Assembly (NCBI RefSeq): GCF_004027225.2
Contig: NC_044296.2
Location: 3,888,796-3,952,795 of the forward strand
DNA from: Strigops habroptila
Lineage: Eukaryota > Chordata > Aves > Psittaciformes > Psittacidae
Length of the DNA: 64,000 bases
Direction of reading: 5' to 3'
In this document: piece by piece, positions 12,026 to 21,100 of the stretch
Numbering within the stretch: position 1 is the first letter of the stretch
Layout of the letters: each line of letters opens with the position of its first letter
The notes under the pieces: model-generated
Database searches by the model: none
What the model saw: the letters and a program-made list of their open reading frames with translations, nothing else
Told to the model about the DNA's origin: nothing
Translations under genes and position numbers: made by a program

Positions 12026-12665
12026 ATGGAGAGCGGCTTCGGCTCCGACTTCGGCTCCGACTTCAGCTCCGGGGCTGGCGGCGGGGGGAAGCTGGACCCG
12101 GGGCTCATCATGGAGCAGGTGAAGGTGCAAATCGCCGTGGCCAACGCTCAGGAGCTCTTGCAGGTTAGGAGGGGGGGGCTGCCCCAGTGCCGGTCCTGCT
12201 CTGTGCCGGGCAGGGAGGGGATCCCCTGAGGCTCGGGGTGGGGGAGTCCGGCCGTGGCGCTGCCCCTCGGCAATGCGAGAAGGGAGAACGCGGTCGTTGC
12301 TGCCGGCGCGATCCGGCTGGGCGCGGCCGGGGCCCGCGGCTCCTCTCCCGGTTCTTCTCCCGGCCCTTGTCCCAGCCCCGGGCTCTCTCCCGGTCCTTCA
12401 CGGCCTGTCTCCGCAGCGCATGACGGACAAGTGCTTTCGGAAGTGCATCGGGAAGCCCGGCGGAGCGCTGGACAACTCGGAGCAGGTGAGCGCGGTCGCG
12501 GGTAGGAGGAAGCGGGAGCCGCGGGGCCGGACCCCGGGGCAGCCGCTGAGAGCTCCGTGTCCCGCAGAAGTGCATCGCCATGTGCATGGACCGGTACATG
12601 GACGCCTGGAACACGTTTCCCGAGCCTACAACTCTCGGCTGCAGCGGGAGAGAGCCAACATGTGA
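12026..12665 (+). CDS. TIMM13: TIMM13 copy 1, frameshifted in the last exon
   Basis: Small TIM chaperone of the mitochondrial intermembrane space; with TIMM8 it escorts hydrophobic precursors to the inner membrane. Exons are 12026-12163 (46 codons from [13 protein letters not shown]), 12417-12485 (23 codons, [10 protein letters not shown]) and 12568-12665. Both twin CX3C motifs (CFRKC, CIAMC) are present. The last exon is 98 nt instead of 99: one G is missing after gaacac near 12,615 compared with copy 2. The frame changes after MDAWNT and would run to a stop at 13,252-13,254 (about 297 aa). Promoter and splice sites match copy 2. Because the copies otherwise differ only in single-base run lengths, a consensus error is as plausible as a true pseudogene. 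Confidence 0.85.
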
Positions 12666-12777
12666 AGCACTCCGGCTCCTGGAGCAGGGAAGGACCATGT
12701 GGGCAAGGGATGAGCGGCCAGTCCAGGTGGTTGGGGGTGAAAGCCTGCTGCCTTTCCAGCCCCTGCCATGGCAGAGC

Positions 12778-12783
12778 AATAAA
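12778..12783 (+). terminator. TIMM13 copy 1 polyadenylation signal
   Basis: AATAAA 113 bp after the expected stop position, giving a short 3' UTR as usual for TIMM13. Confidence 0.75.
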
Positions 12784-12789
12784 CCCTCG

Positions 12790-14194
12790 CTGAACCTTTT
12801 GCATCCATTGGCTTTTATTAGCAACCAGCCTCAGGAGCGAGGGAATTTTCCAGCCTCGAGAGCCACTGCGAGCTGCTTGGTTTGGTTCATGCCCTCTCCA
12901 ACGGTCCAGACTGACCATGGATCAGCTGATAAATCCCTGCTGGAAGGGCTGCGAGAGGCGAGGAGCGTTCTGTGGACAAGGAGCACCAAGCCAGCAACAC
13001 AGTCCCCTTGCCCAGGAAGCAAGCATGGACTCAGCCACCACACAGTTACCCAGGCCCTTCCCATCAGCTGCCACACTTGGCTCTTTCTTCCCTTGTATTT
13101 TTATAGCTGTTTGGGGGGGCTCACTTTTGGGTTCGTAGGCTTTGACTCAGCTCAAGCAATGTGTTGGGGAGCAGGGGTGCTCTTGCAGGTTTGCAGCACA
13201 GCCTTGCCGATACTTGTGCAAGCACAGCTGGGGTTGGAAAGGGTTGGGAAATAATTTGGGTTGAGTTCATTATAGAATAAAACATATTGTGTGGCTGTGA
13301 TATTCTGTAACCTCTGGTTTGGCTCCGGCACAGAATGTTCCATCTTGGAGCCTGCCTCTTGGGCACCAGTTTTTTGAAGGAGAAGCACTTCTGCAACAGA
13401 GGATGTGGGTCTGCTTTGGAGCTGAGCCCTAGTTTGTTCTTGGCTCACAAACCTCTCCTGGAAAGGCCGATTTATGCTGTGTGGTCAGCAGTGTGCACAG
13501 CAGCTGGAAGAGGAAAGTGTTGGAGAAAAAAGGTGCCCATGCCCGTGGAGTGAGATTTTTGAAATCCCTTCATCTGAAGCTCTGTTGTGTTTTATAAAAC
13601 ACTTCACTGTTTGCTGGGGCAGGGAGACACACTGGAGGGGTAACATCTCCTTGCTTGCTAGGACGTTCAAAGGGATATAGGAGAACCTGATCTAATTTAC
13701 TCTCCCAGTATGGTTGGTGGCTTCTATGAAGGTACCAAAGTGTTCTCACACAAGGTGAACTATTAGGAGATAACTGGGTATTTGGATTAATTGAAACTGA
13801 ACTGGAGTTTCCCATCCAGTGTGGGTAGAATGACTACTTGAAAATAAAGTGCTTTCCAGCCAGGTTTGCTTAGAGGCCTTTTTACTTTTCTTTCTGGCTG
13901 TATGAGTTTTGTGGTACTGGCTGTACAGCAGTCCTATTTCATTGATAAGAGCATCCCACAGTGTTCCAGCTGTGGATCTGAACCCATCTTGAGCTAAGCT
14001 TTGCCTGGAAGCCAGGTTTGCCACTTTGCTAATGTTCCAGCTGGGAAAGTGGTGGATCTCAGTGCCAGCTGAGTTGAGAAAGAAGAAACCTCTTGCTATA
14101 CCTAGGTGCAGAGTTTAAGTGCCAAAGATTAGGAAGAGGTTTGGAATACTAGCTGCTGTTCAATTTTGGTGGTTGGATCTATGAGGAGATGTAA
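12790..14194. other. 3' flank of TIMM13 in unit 1, no gene seen
   Basis: About 1.4 kb of unique, non-repetitive sequence between the TIMM13 poly(A) signal and the next CR1. Reading frames on both strands are short and lack splice-linked homology to anything I recognise. It is duplicated with one A-run length difference near 13,525-13,531. Confidence 0.6.
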
Positions 14195-14543
14195 AAGCTG
14201 TAAGGAGATGTAGAAGCTTTCCAGGACCTAAATGGGGCCTACAAGAAAGGTTGAGAGGGGCTTTGGACAAGGGCCTGTAGGGACAGGACAAGGGGAACGG
14301 CTTTAACCTGCCAGAGGGGAGATTGAGATGAGCTCTGAGGCAGAAGCTCTTCCCTGTGAGGGTGCTGAGGCGCTGGCACAGGGTGCCCAGAGAAGCTGTG
14401 GCTGCCCCATCCCTGGCAGTGTTCAAGGCCAGGTTGGACACAGGGGCTTGGAGCAACCTGCTCTAGTGGAAGGTGTCCCTGCCCATGGCAGGGGTTGGAG
14501 CTGGAGGAGCTTTAAGCTCCCTTCCAACCCAAACCAGTCTATG
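14195..14543 (+). repeat. CR1 copy 2, hybrid element at the duplication junction
   Basis: The 5' part (tgtaaggagatgtagaagcttt, gacaaggggaacggc, gagcaacc) matches CR1 copy 3. The 3' part (cccatggcaggggttggagctgg, gtctatgaactgggaaatgg) matches CR1 copy 1. The switch falls between diagnostic positions 14,455 and 14,485, so the crossover lies in the 29 bp in between. Confidence 0.9.
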
Positions 14544-15122
14544 AACTGGGAAATGGACAGCAGCACTGCTGTGAGCTGCCGTGTTCATTGGTAGCCTCGG
14601 TTTGTTTCCAGTCCACTAATTTCATTAGTCTGTACTCATACAATTGTACTATAAGCACTACCCCACCTTTATCTCTAGCTGCTGGTAATTCTGCAAGGTG
14701 TAGGAATGGACAATACGCTTTCCAATCCTCTGAGTGTGGGCTCCAGGTACCGAAGATGAGAGCAGTTCTGGCTTTAGCCCTGTGGTACCGCACAGTTCAT
14801 CACCACACATAGCGATCTCCTTTCTGCACATCACATTTACTCTTGAAAGCAGCTCTGTGACGGCGTTGACTCTGATTTGCTTCTACCAAGTCCCACAGCA
14901 TTGTGGAATTAGCGCAGGCTTTAAGCGTGTGATGGTTTAAGCTCCCCGAAACCTTCCCGGTCCCACCATCGCGTTTCCACCCCCAGCACTTCGCCGCCGA
15001 CGCCGACACCAAAGCTCCTCCGGAGCCGCTTCACCCGCGCTGGACACGGCTCCGGCTCCGCGGAGGGACACCGGGACCGCTGAAGAAAGCGCGGTGCAGG
15101 GCGGGAGCCGTAGTCCCGCCGA

Positions 15123-15133
15123 GCCGCCATTTC
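15123..15133 (-). promoter_or_regulatory. YY1-like site upstream of TIMM13 copy 2
   Basis: Same gccgccattt motif as in copy 1, about 40 bp upstream of the copy 2 ATG, so the duplicated gene keeps its promoter. Confidence 0.5.
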
Positions 15134-15167
15134 GCCGGCAGCGTGCGGCCCGCGCTGAGCCAGCGGC

Positions 15168-15809
15168 ATGGAGAGCGGCTTCGGCTCCGACTTCGGCTCC
15201 GACTTCAGCTCCGGGGCTGGCGGCGGGGGGAAGCTGGACCCGGGGCTCATCATGGAGCAGGTGAAGGTGCAAATCGCCGTGGCCAACGCTCAGGAGCTCT
15301 TGCAGGTTAGGAGGGGGGGGCTGCCCCAGTGCCGGTCCTGCTCTGTGCCGGGCAGGGAGGGGATCCCCTGAGGCTCGGGGTGGGGGAGTCCGGCCGTGGC
15401 GCTGCCCCTCGGCAATGCGAGAAGGGAGAACGCGGTCGTTGCTGCCGGCGCGATCCGGCTGGGCGCGGCCGGGGCCCGCGGCTCCTCTCCCGGTTCTTCT
15501 CCCGGCCCTTGTCCCAGCCCCGGGCTCTCTCCCGGTCCTTCACGGCCTGTCTCCGCAGCGCATGACGGACAAGTGCTTTCGGAAGTGCATCGGGAAGCCC
15601 GGCGGAGCGCTGGACAACTCGGAGCAGGTGAGCGCGGTCGCGGGTAGGAGGGAAGCGGGAGCCGCGGGGCCGGACCCCGGGGCAGCCGCTGAGAGCTCCG
15701 TGTCCCGCAGAAGTGCATCGCCATGTGCATGGACCGGTACATGGACGCCTGGAACACGGTTTCCCGAGCCTACAACTCTCGGCTGCAGCGGGAGAGAGCC
15801 AACATGTGA
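15168..15809 (+). CDS. TIMM13: TIMM13 copy 2, intact (101 aa)
   Basis: Mitochondrial import inner membrane translocase subunit Tim13. Three exons, 15168-15305, 15559-15627 and 15711-15809, give 101 codons plus TGA with GT-AG junctions. The start ATG is the first in a CpG-rich leader and gives the family N terminus [10 protein letters not shown]. Residues 47-69 hold the first CX3C (CFRKC) and the start of exon 3 the second (CIAMC); these form two intramolecular disulfides through the Mia40 relay. The protein ends [10 protein letters not shown], as in human Tim13, but has a longer Gly/Ser-rich N-terminal stretch. It lies between LMNB2 and TMPRSS9, as in human. Of the two copies, this is the one that can encode a normal protein. 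Confidence 0.97.
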
Positions 15810-15921
15810 AGCACTCCGGCTCCTGGAGCAGGGAAGGACCATGTGGGCAAGGGATGAGCGGCCAGTCCAGGTGGTTGGGGGTGAAAGCCTGCTGCCTTTC
15901 CAGCCCCTGCCATGGCAGAGC

Positions 15922-15927
15922 AATAAA
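15922..15927 (+). terminator. TIMM13 copy 2 polyadenylation signal
   Basis: AATAAA 113 bp after the TGA, in the context gagcaataaaccctcg, identical to copy 1. Confidence 0.75.
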
Positions 15928-15933
15928 CCCTCG

Positions 15934-17337
15934 CTGAACCTTTTGCATCCATTGGCTTTTATTAGCAACCAGCCTCAGGAGCGAGGGAATTTTCCAGCCT
16001 CGAGAGCCACTGCGAGCTGCTTGGTTTGGTTCATGCCCTCTCCAACGGTCCAGACTGACCATGGATCAGCTGATAAATCCCTGCTGGAAGGGCTGCGAGA
16101 GGCGAGGAGCGTTCTGTGGACAAGGAGCACCAAGCCAGCAACACAGTCCCCTTGCCCAGGAAGCAAGCATGGACTCAGCCACCACACAGTTACCCAGGCC
16201 CTTCCCATCAGCTGCCACACTTGGCTCTTTCTTCCCTTGTATTTTTATAGCTGTTTGGGGGGGCTCACTTTTGGGTTCGTAGGCTTTGACTCAGCTCAAG
16301 CAATGTGTTGGGGAGCAGGGGTGCTCTTGCAGGTTTGCAGCACAGCCTTGCCGATACTTGTGCAAGCACAGCTGGGGTTGGAAAGGGTTGGGAAATAATT
16401 TGGGTTGAGTTCATTATAGAATAAAACATATTGTGTGGCTGTGATATTCTGTAACCTCTGGTTTGGCTCCGGCACAGAATGTTCCATCTTGGAGCCTGCC
16501 TCTTGGGCACCAGTTTTTTGAAGGAGAAGCACTTCTGCAACAGAGGATGTGGGTCTGCTTTGGAGCTGAGCCCTAGTTTGTTCTTGGCTCACAAACCTCT
16601 CCTGGAAAGGCCGATTTATGCTGTGTGGTCAGCAGTGTGCACAGCAGCTGGAAGAGGAAAGTGTTGGAGAAAAAGGTGCCCATGCCCGTGGAGTGAGATT
16701 TTTGAAATCCCTTCATCTGAAGCTCTGTTGTGTTTTATAAAACACTTCACTGTTTGCTGGGGCAGGGAGACACACTGGAGGGGTAACATCTCCTTGCTTG
16801 CTAGGACGTTCAAAGGGATATAGGAGAACCTGATCTAATTTACTCTCCCAGTATGGTTGGTGGCTTCTATGAAGGTACCAAAGTGTTCTCACACAAGGTG
16901 AACTATTAGGAGATAACTGGGTATTTGGATTAATTGAAACTGAACTGGAGTTTCCCATCCAGTGTGGGTAGAATGACTACTTGAAAATAAAGTGCTTTCC
17001 AGCCAGGTTTGCTTAGAGGCCTTTTTACTTTTCTTTCTGGCTGTATGAGTTTTGTGGTACTGGCTGTACAGCAGTCCTATTTCATTGATAAGAGCATCCC
17101 ACAGTGTTCCAGCTGTGGATCTGAACCCATCTTGAGCTAAGCTTTGCCTGGAAGCCAGGTTTGCCACTTTGCTAATGTTCCAGCTGGGAAAGTGGTGGAT
17201 CTCAGTGCCAGCTGAGTTGAGAAAGAAGAAACCTCTTGCTATACCTAGGTGCAGAGTTTAAGTGCCAAAGATTAGGAAGAGGTTTGGAATACTAGCTGCT
17301 GTTCAATTTTGGTGGTTGGATCTATGAGGAGATGTAA
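15934..17337. other. 3' flank of TIMM13 in unit 2, no gene seen
   Basis: Copy of 12,790-14,194, one A shorter near 16,670. No coding or RNA gene recognised. Confidence 0.6.
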
Positions 17338-17690
17338 AAGCTGTAAGGAGATGTAGAAGCTTTCCAGGACCTAAATGGGGCCTACAAGAAAGGTTGAGAG
17401 GGGCTTTGGACAAGGGCCTGTAGGGACAGGACAAGGGGAACGGCTTTAACCTGCCAGAGGGGAGATTGAGATGAGCTCTGAGGCAGAAGCTCTTCCCTGT
17501 GAGGGTGCTGAGGCGCTGGCACAGGGTGCCCAGAGAAGCTGTGGCTGCCCCATCCCTGGCAGTGTTCAAGGCCAGGTTGGACACAGGGGCTTGGAGCAAC
17601 CTGCTCTAGTGGAAGGTGTCCCTGCCCGTGGCAGGGGTTGGGACTGGATGAGCTTTAAGGTCCCTTCCAACCCAAACCAGCCTGGGATTA
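17338..17690 (+). repeat. CR1 copy 3, right boundary of the TIMM13 duplication
   Basis: Plus-oriented 3' CR1. The 5' part is identical to CR1 copy 2; the 3' part differs (cccgtggcaggggttgggactgg, then aaccagcctgggattat) and marks the original right-hand element. Confidence 0.9.
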
Positions 17691-17772
17691 TATTTCAGTC
17701 ACCCCTCCCACTAGAAAGGCGACATTTTAATGCACAGGATATTTGGCCAGCTCTTAAGATGGACAGGCCTCA

Positions 17773-17778
17773 TTTATT
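17773..17778 (-). terminator. Candidate TMPRSS9 polyadenylation signal
   Basis: Plus-strand tttatt is AATAAA on the minus strand, about 230 bp beyond the TMPRSS9 stop codon and before the CR1. Confidence 0.5.
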
Positions 17779-18005
17779 TATAGAAAATGTCTAGAATTGT
17801 ACCTTTCTATGCAAATCACATTATGAAATGCCCTGGTGTCACAGTTGCTGTGGGTCACACAGCATTGGCATTTGCTTGATAACAGTGCAGGCCATCATCA
17901 CTCCTTTGCAACAACAAGACAAATGCACAATAGCTGAGGGGTTAGTGCATCATCTGACAATGACTCTTCTCATTTGTCTTCTTCCCTGAGCGGTGAAACG
18001 CAGCT

Positions 18006-18167
18006 TCAGAGCTTGAGGTTCTGCGCAATCCAGCCCTGGACAGCTGTGACTTTGGTGTAGACACCAGGGAAGTATGGCCTGGCACAGCCATAGCCCCAGC
18101 TTGTGATTCCTGCTAGAAACCACTTCCCTGAGGGTTCTTTACAAGCCAGGGGCCCGCCTGCATCGCC
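18006..18167 (-). CDS. TMPRSS9: TMPRSS9 terminal exon, inactive Ser position
   Basis: 162 nt including TGA at 18,008-18,006. Begins [20 protein letters not shown]: codon GCA (Ala) replaces the nucleophilic Ser. Ends [11 protein letters not shown]. Confidence 0.95.
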   Translation of the reverse strand, partial: GDAGGPLACKEPSGKWFLAGITSWGYGCARPYFPGVYTKVTAVQGWIAQNLKL

Positions 18168-21100
18168 CTGCAGAAAGGAAAAGGGACCTGTATCAAGCCA
18201 AAGCAGCAGCCCAGCCATCCCCATCTGAGGTGTTACTCCTTCCTGGGGCATTAGGAACATTTGCTGTCCTGTTCCCCACCTCCCCAGAGCCTGCTTCCAA
18301 GCTGGACTCCTCAGTGATGTCCATGAGGTTAGGGTTCTGGAACATGGAAGACTGTTGAGAGGCACAAGAGGGTCATGAAATGGGGTTCATGGTATCCCTG
18401 TGGTCTCTTGTTTGGCATTACCTCTCTGCCTGTTTCCCTGACCTGTCACAGGTTGGTGGGACAAGCAGAACGAGGGGCTTGGGTAATTGCAACTGCCAGT
18501 GGAGATGGATGGACAGAGCGCTGAGCGAGGGGAGGCAGGGCAAGGCTCTCCTGAGGGAATACAGCTGGGGGGACTTTGCTCTGTCCCAGCCACAGCGTTT
18601 GCTGTTCTCACACTCACCGAACAACTGTCGACGGTGCCCTGCGGGAAGCCGGCACACACCATCCTGCTGCTGATCTGCACCGGGTAGAACTTTTTGCAGG
18701 CCTGGTCTCCAATCATGTTCACTGCTGCTTTTTGCAGATGCTTTGACATGAGACCTGAGGAGACAAGTGTAGCTGTTAGCTTGGTGCAGAGCATGTGAGA
18801 AGTACATGGAGAGGGGGCTCTGCAGCCGTGCTTGCTTGCCAAGGGGAAAGACCTAACAGGGAAGGAGAATCAGGCCTCATTCTTCCCAGCAGAGCAAGCA
18901 CTGGAAGGTCCCTTTGGTGTGTAGTTTGTCAGGCAGCTCATTGACCAGATAGAAATGGTATCAGGGTGGTTTTTGTACTGCAGGAGCAGCTGCTACAGGG
19001 ATGGGGAGCATTGTGGCTCACATGTAGAAAGCTTGGGAAGGCTGCAAGAGGGCAGAGGTGTAACCAGATGAAGGAGTACAATGCATGGCACATGGGGAGG
19101 AAATTGGGGTGACACCAGGCTTTGCCCAGGTTGGTATCCCTTGATGGGGGAATGCTTGGGACACTGGAGTGGGAATCGAGATGTTTGGGCTCACAGGGTA
19201 GGTGACACTTAGCATGGATGTGAGGGAACCTTCTCAGCCAAGTACCTCCTTCTTTTGTGGAGCCCCAGCCTGTGATGAAGCATCTGGCTCCTTCATGGAA
19301 GACGTGTGAATTGTCTGGGAGACATATAGGTTTGATGGTGCTGCTGAACTTGACGGGTGTGCTCAGCTCCAGCAGGGCCACGTCGTAGTCCAGGCTGTAG
19401 ACGTTGTAAAAAGGGTGCTTGTAGATACGGAATATTTTCTCCATTTTGCCATCAACGCCACTCAGGAGGGGTGTTCCTAGAAAGGCCACCCACATTTTGG
19501 GGTCACTGTAACTGCAGAAAGACAGCAAATCTGGCTGTTAGGAGCATGGCCTCACAAGGAGGGGTGTTCCTCCACTTGTGGGGCTGGGCTGCACTATGCC
19601 CACATCTTGTGAGGACAGGACCTCTGCCTCCATCACACTGTGGACACACCCAGGCTTTGCTTCACTCATTCATGGGTTTGTTCTGCCTGGAGAAGACTCA
19701 GGAGAGACTTTATAACAGTCTTCCAATATCTAAAGGTGGCCAACAAGAAATCTGGAGAGGGACTTTTGCCTGTAGGGACAGGCCAAGGGGAATGGCTTTA
19801 ACCTGCCAGAGGGGAGACTGAGATGAGCTCTGAGGCAGAAGCTCTTCCCTGTGAGGGTGCTGAGGCGCTGGCACAGGGTGCCCAGAGAAGCTGTGGCTGC
19901 CCCATCCCTGGCAGTGTTCAAGGCCAGGTTGGACACAGGGGCTTGGAGCAACCTGCTCTAGTGGAAGGTGTCCCTGCCCGTGGCAGGGGGTTGGAACTGG
20001 ATGAGCTTTAAGGTCCCTTCCAACAAAAACCAGTCTGTGGTTTTATGATTCATTCCTCTTCACCCTTACCCATAGAGGCACATCTGCAATAGGCAGTGTG
20101 TGCTTCCAGTGGGGCACAGCTCCGCAGCCATGGTGCTGGATGCAAGGAAGGGGAAGGGCAGGTGGGTTTATGGGAGTGAGGCCAAGAGCCAGTTGGCTTC
20201 ACCGGCCCATCTTTGACTTACATATCAAAGCAGTGAGCTGCAGAGAGCAGCCACCGGTCGGCAATGAGGACAGCCCCACACTTGTGCTCCTTCCGCCGAA
20301 GCCAGAGGCTGACTTGCCAGGGCCATTCTCCTCGAGCCGCAGTGCTGCCACCCACGATCTTGCTGAAGGCCAGAACAGTTGTTAAGCCACAATCTGGGAC
20401 AGAGGAAGAGGTGCTATGGTTTTAAATAGCCATAAGTGAATGGGATATCTACCCTCCTTCCATACCCCATGCCATGGGGCAGTGTTCAGGGGAGACATCC
20501 ATAGGGCACCCATCTAAGGGAAGGCTTGGCAGACATGGTAGGGTTTGGGAACTTGTTATCACAGATCACACCTTCCAGTGGTGTGGTGTGTGAGGAGGGG
20601 ACATTTGGATGGACTGGCTGAGCTGTCACACAGCAAGGAACGTACAGTCCAAGGAACAGTCCTGGGGATGACAAGACATCTTCTGCACTGCCACATTGTG
20701 CAGAGCTGTCTTGCCAGCTTGTATGAGCAGTCTTACTGGCTGGAAGGCCTGAGCGCTGGGAAATGGGTCTGATGTTTCTAGCAGAGGAGAAGACGTCACA
20801 TTTTCTAGCAGAAAATTTGAACTCTGCTCATTCAGCTTCATCTTCTTATAGGCTTTGGCAGACCCAGACGGGGCTGGTGCAGGTACCCAGCATAAAACAT
20901 GGGGCCCAAGACAGTCCCTGTGAAGTTGGTGGGTTGCAGTGGGGAGTTGGGCAGTGTAAAACAAGGCTGGGCAGCAGTTGTGGTACTCACCGCAGTTGCG
21001 CTCATCGAAGCCGTTGCTGCAGTCCACAATGCCATCACATTCAGGGTTTTCTTTTCCAATACAGACCTTGCTGGAACACTTGAAGGTGAGGCTGGTACAA

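Larger units (their letters stand above)
11313..14455. repeat. Tandem duplication unit 1 (TIMM13 copy 1)
   Basis: About 3,142 bp repeated directly as the next unit: a CR1 3' half, TIMM13 promoter, gene and 3' flank, and the next CR1 5' half. I found no substitutions against unit 2. The offset runs 3142, then 3144, then 3143, reflecting single-base length differences in intron 2, exon 3 and the 3' flank. Confidence 0.93.
14456..17599. repeat. Tandem duplication unit 2 (TIMM13 copy 2)
   Basis: Second copy of the 3.14 kb unit in the same orientation, starting inside the hybrid CR1 and ending inside the third CR1. It carries an intact TIMM13. Right of the third CR1 the sequence is unique and leads into the 3' end of TMPRSS9. 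Confidence 0.93.

Noticed and set aside
11779-12144. Minus-strand open frames across the TIMM13 promoter and exon 1 (also 14,921-15,286)
   Set aside because: Shadow frames of a GC-rich CpG block with no splice or homology support.
15415-16398. A 327-codon open frame over TIMM13 copy 2
   Set aside because: It reads through introns and the 3' UTR; the spliced gene explains the coding signal.
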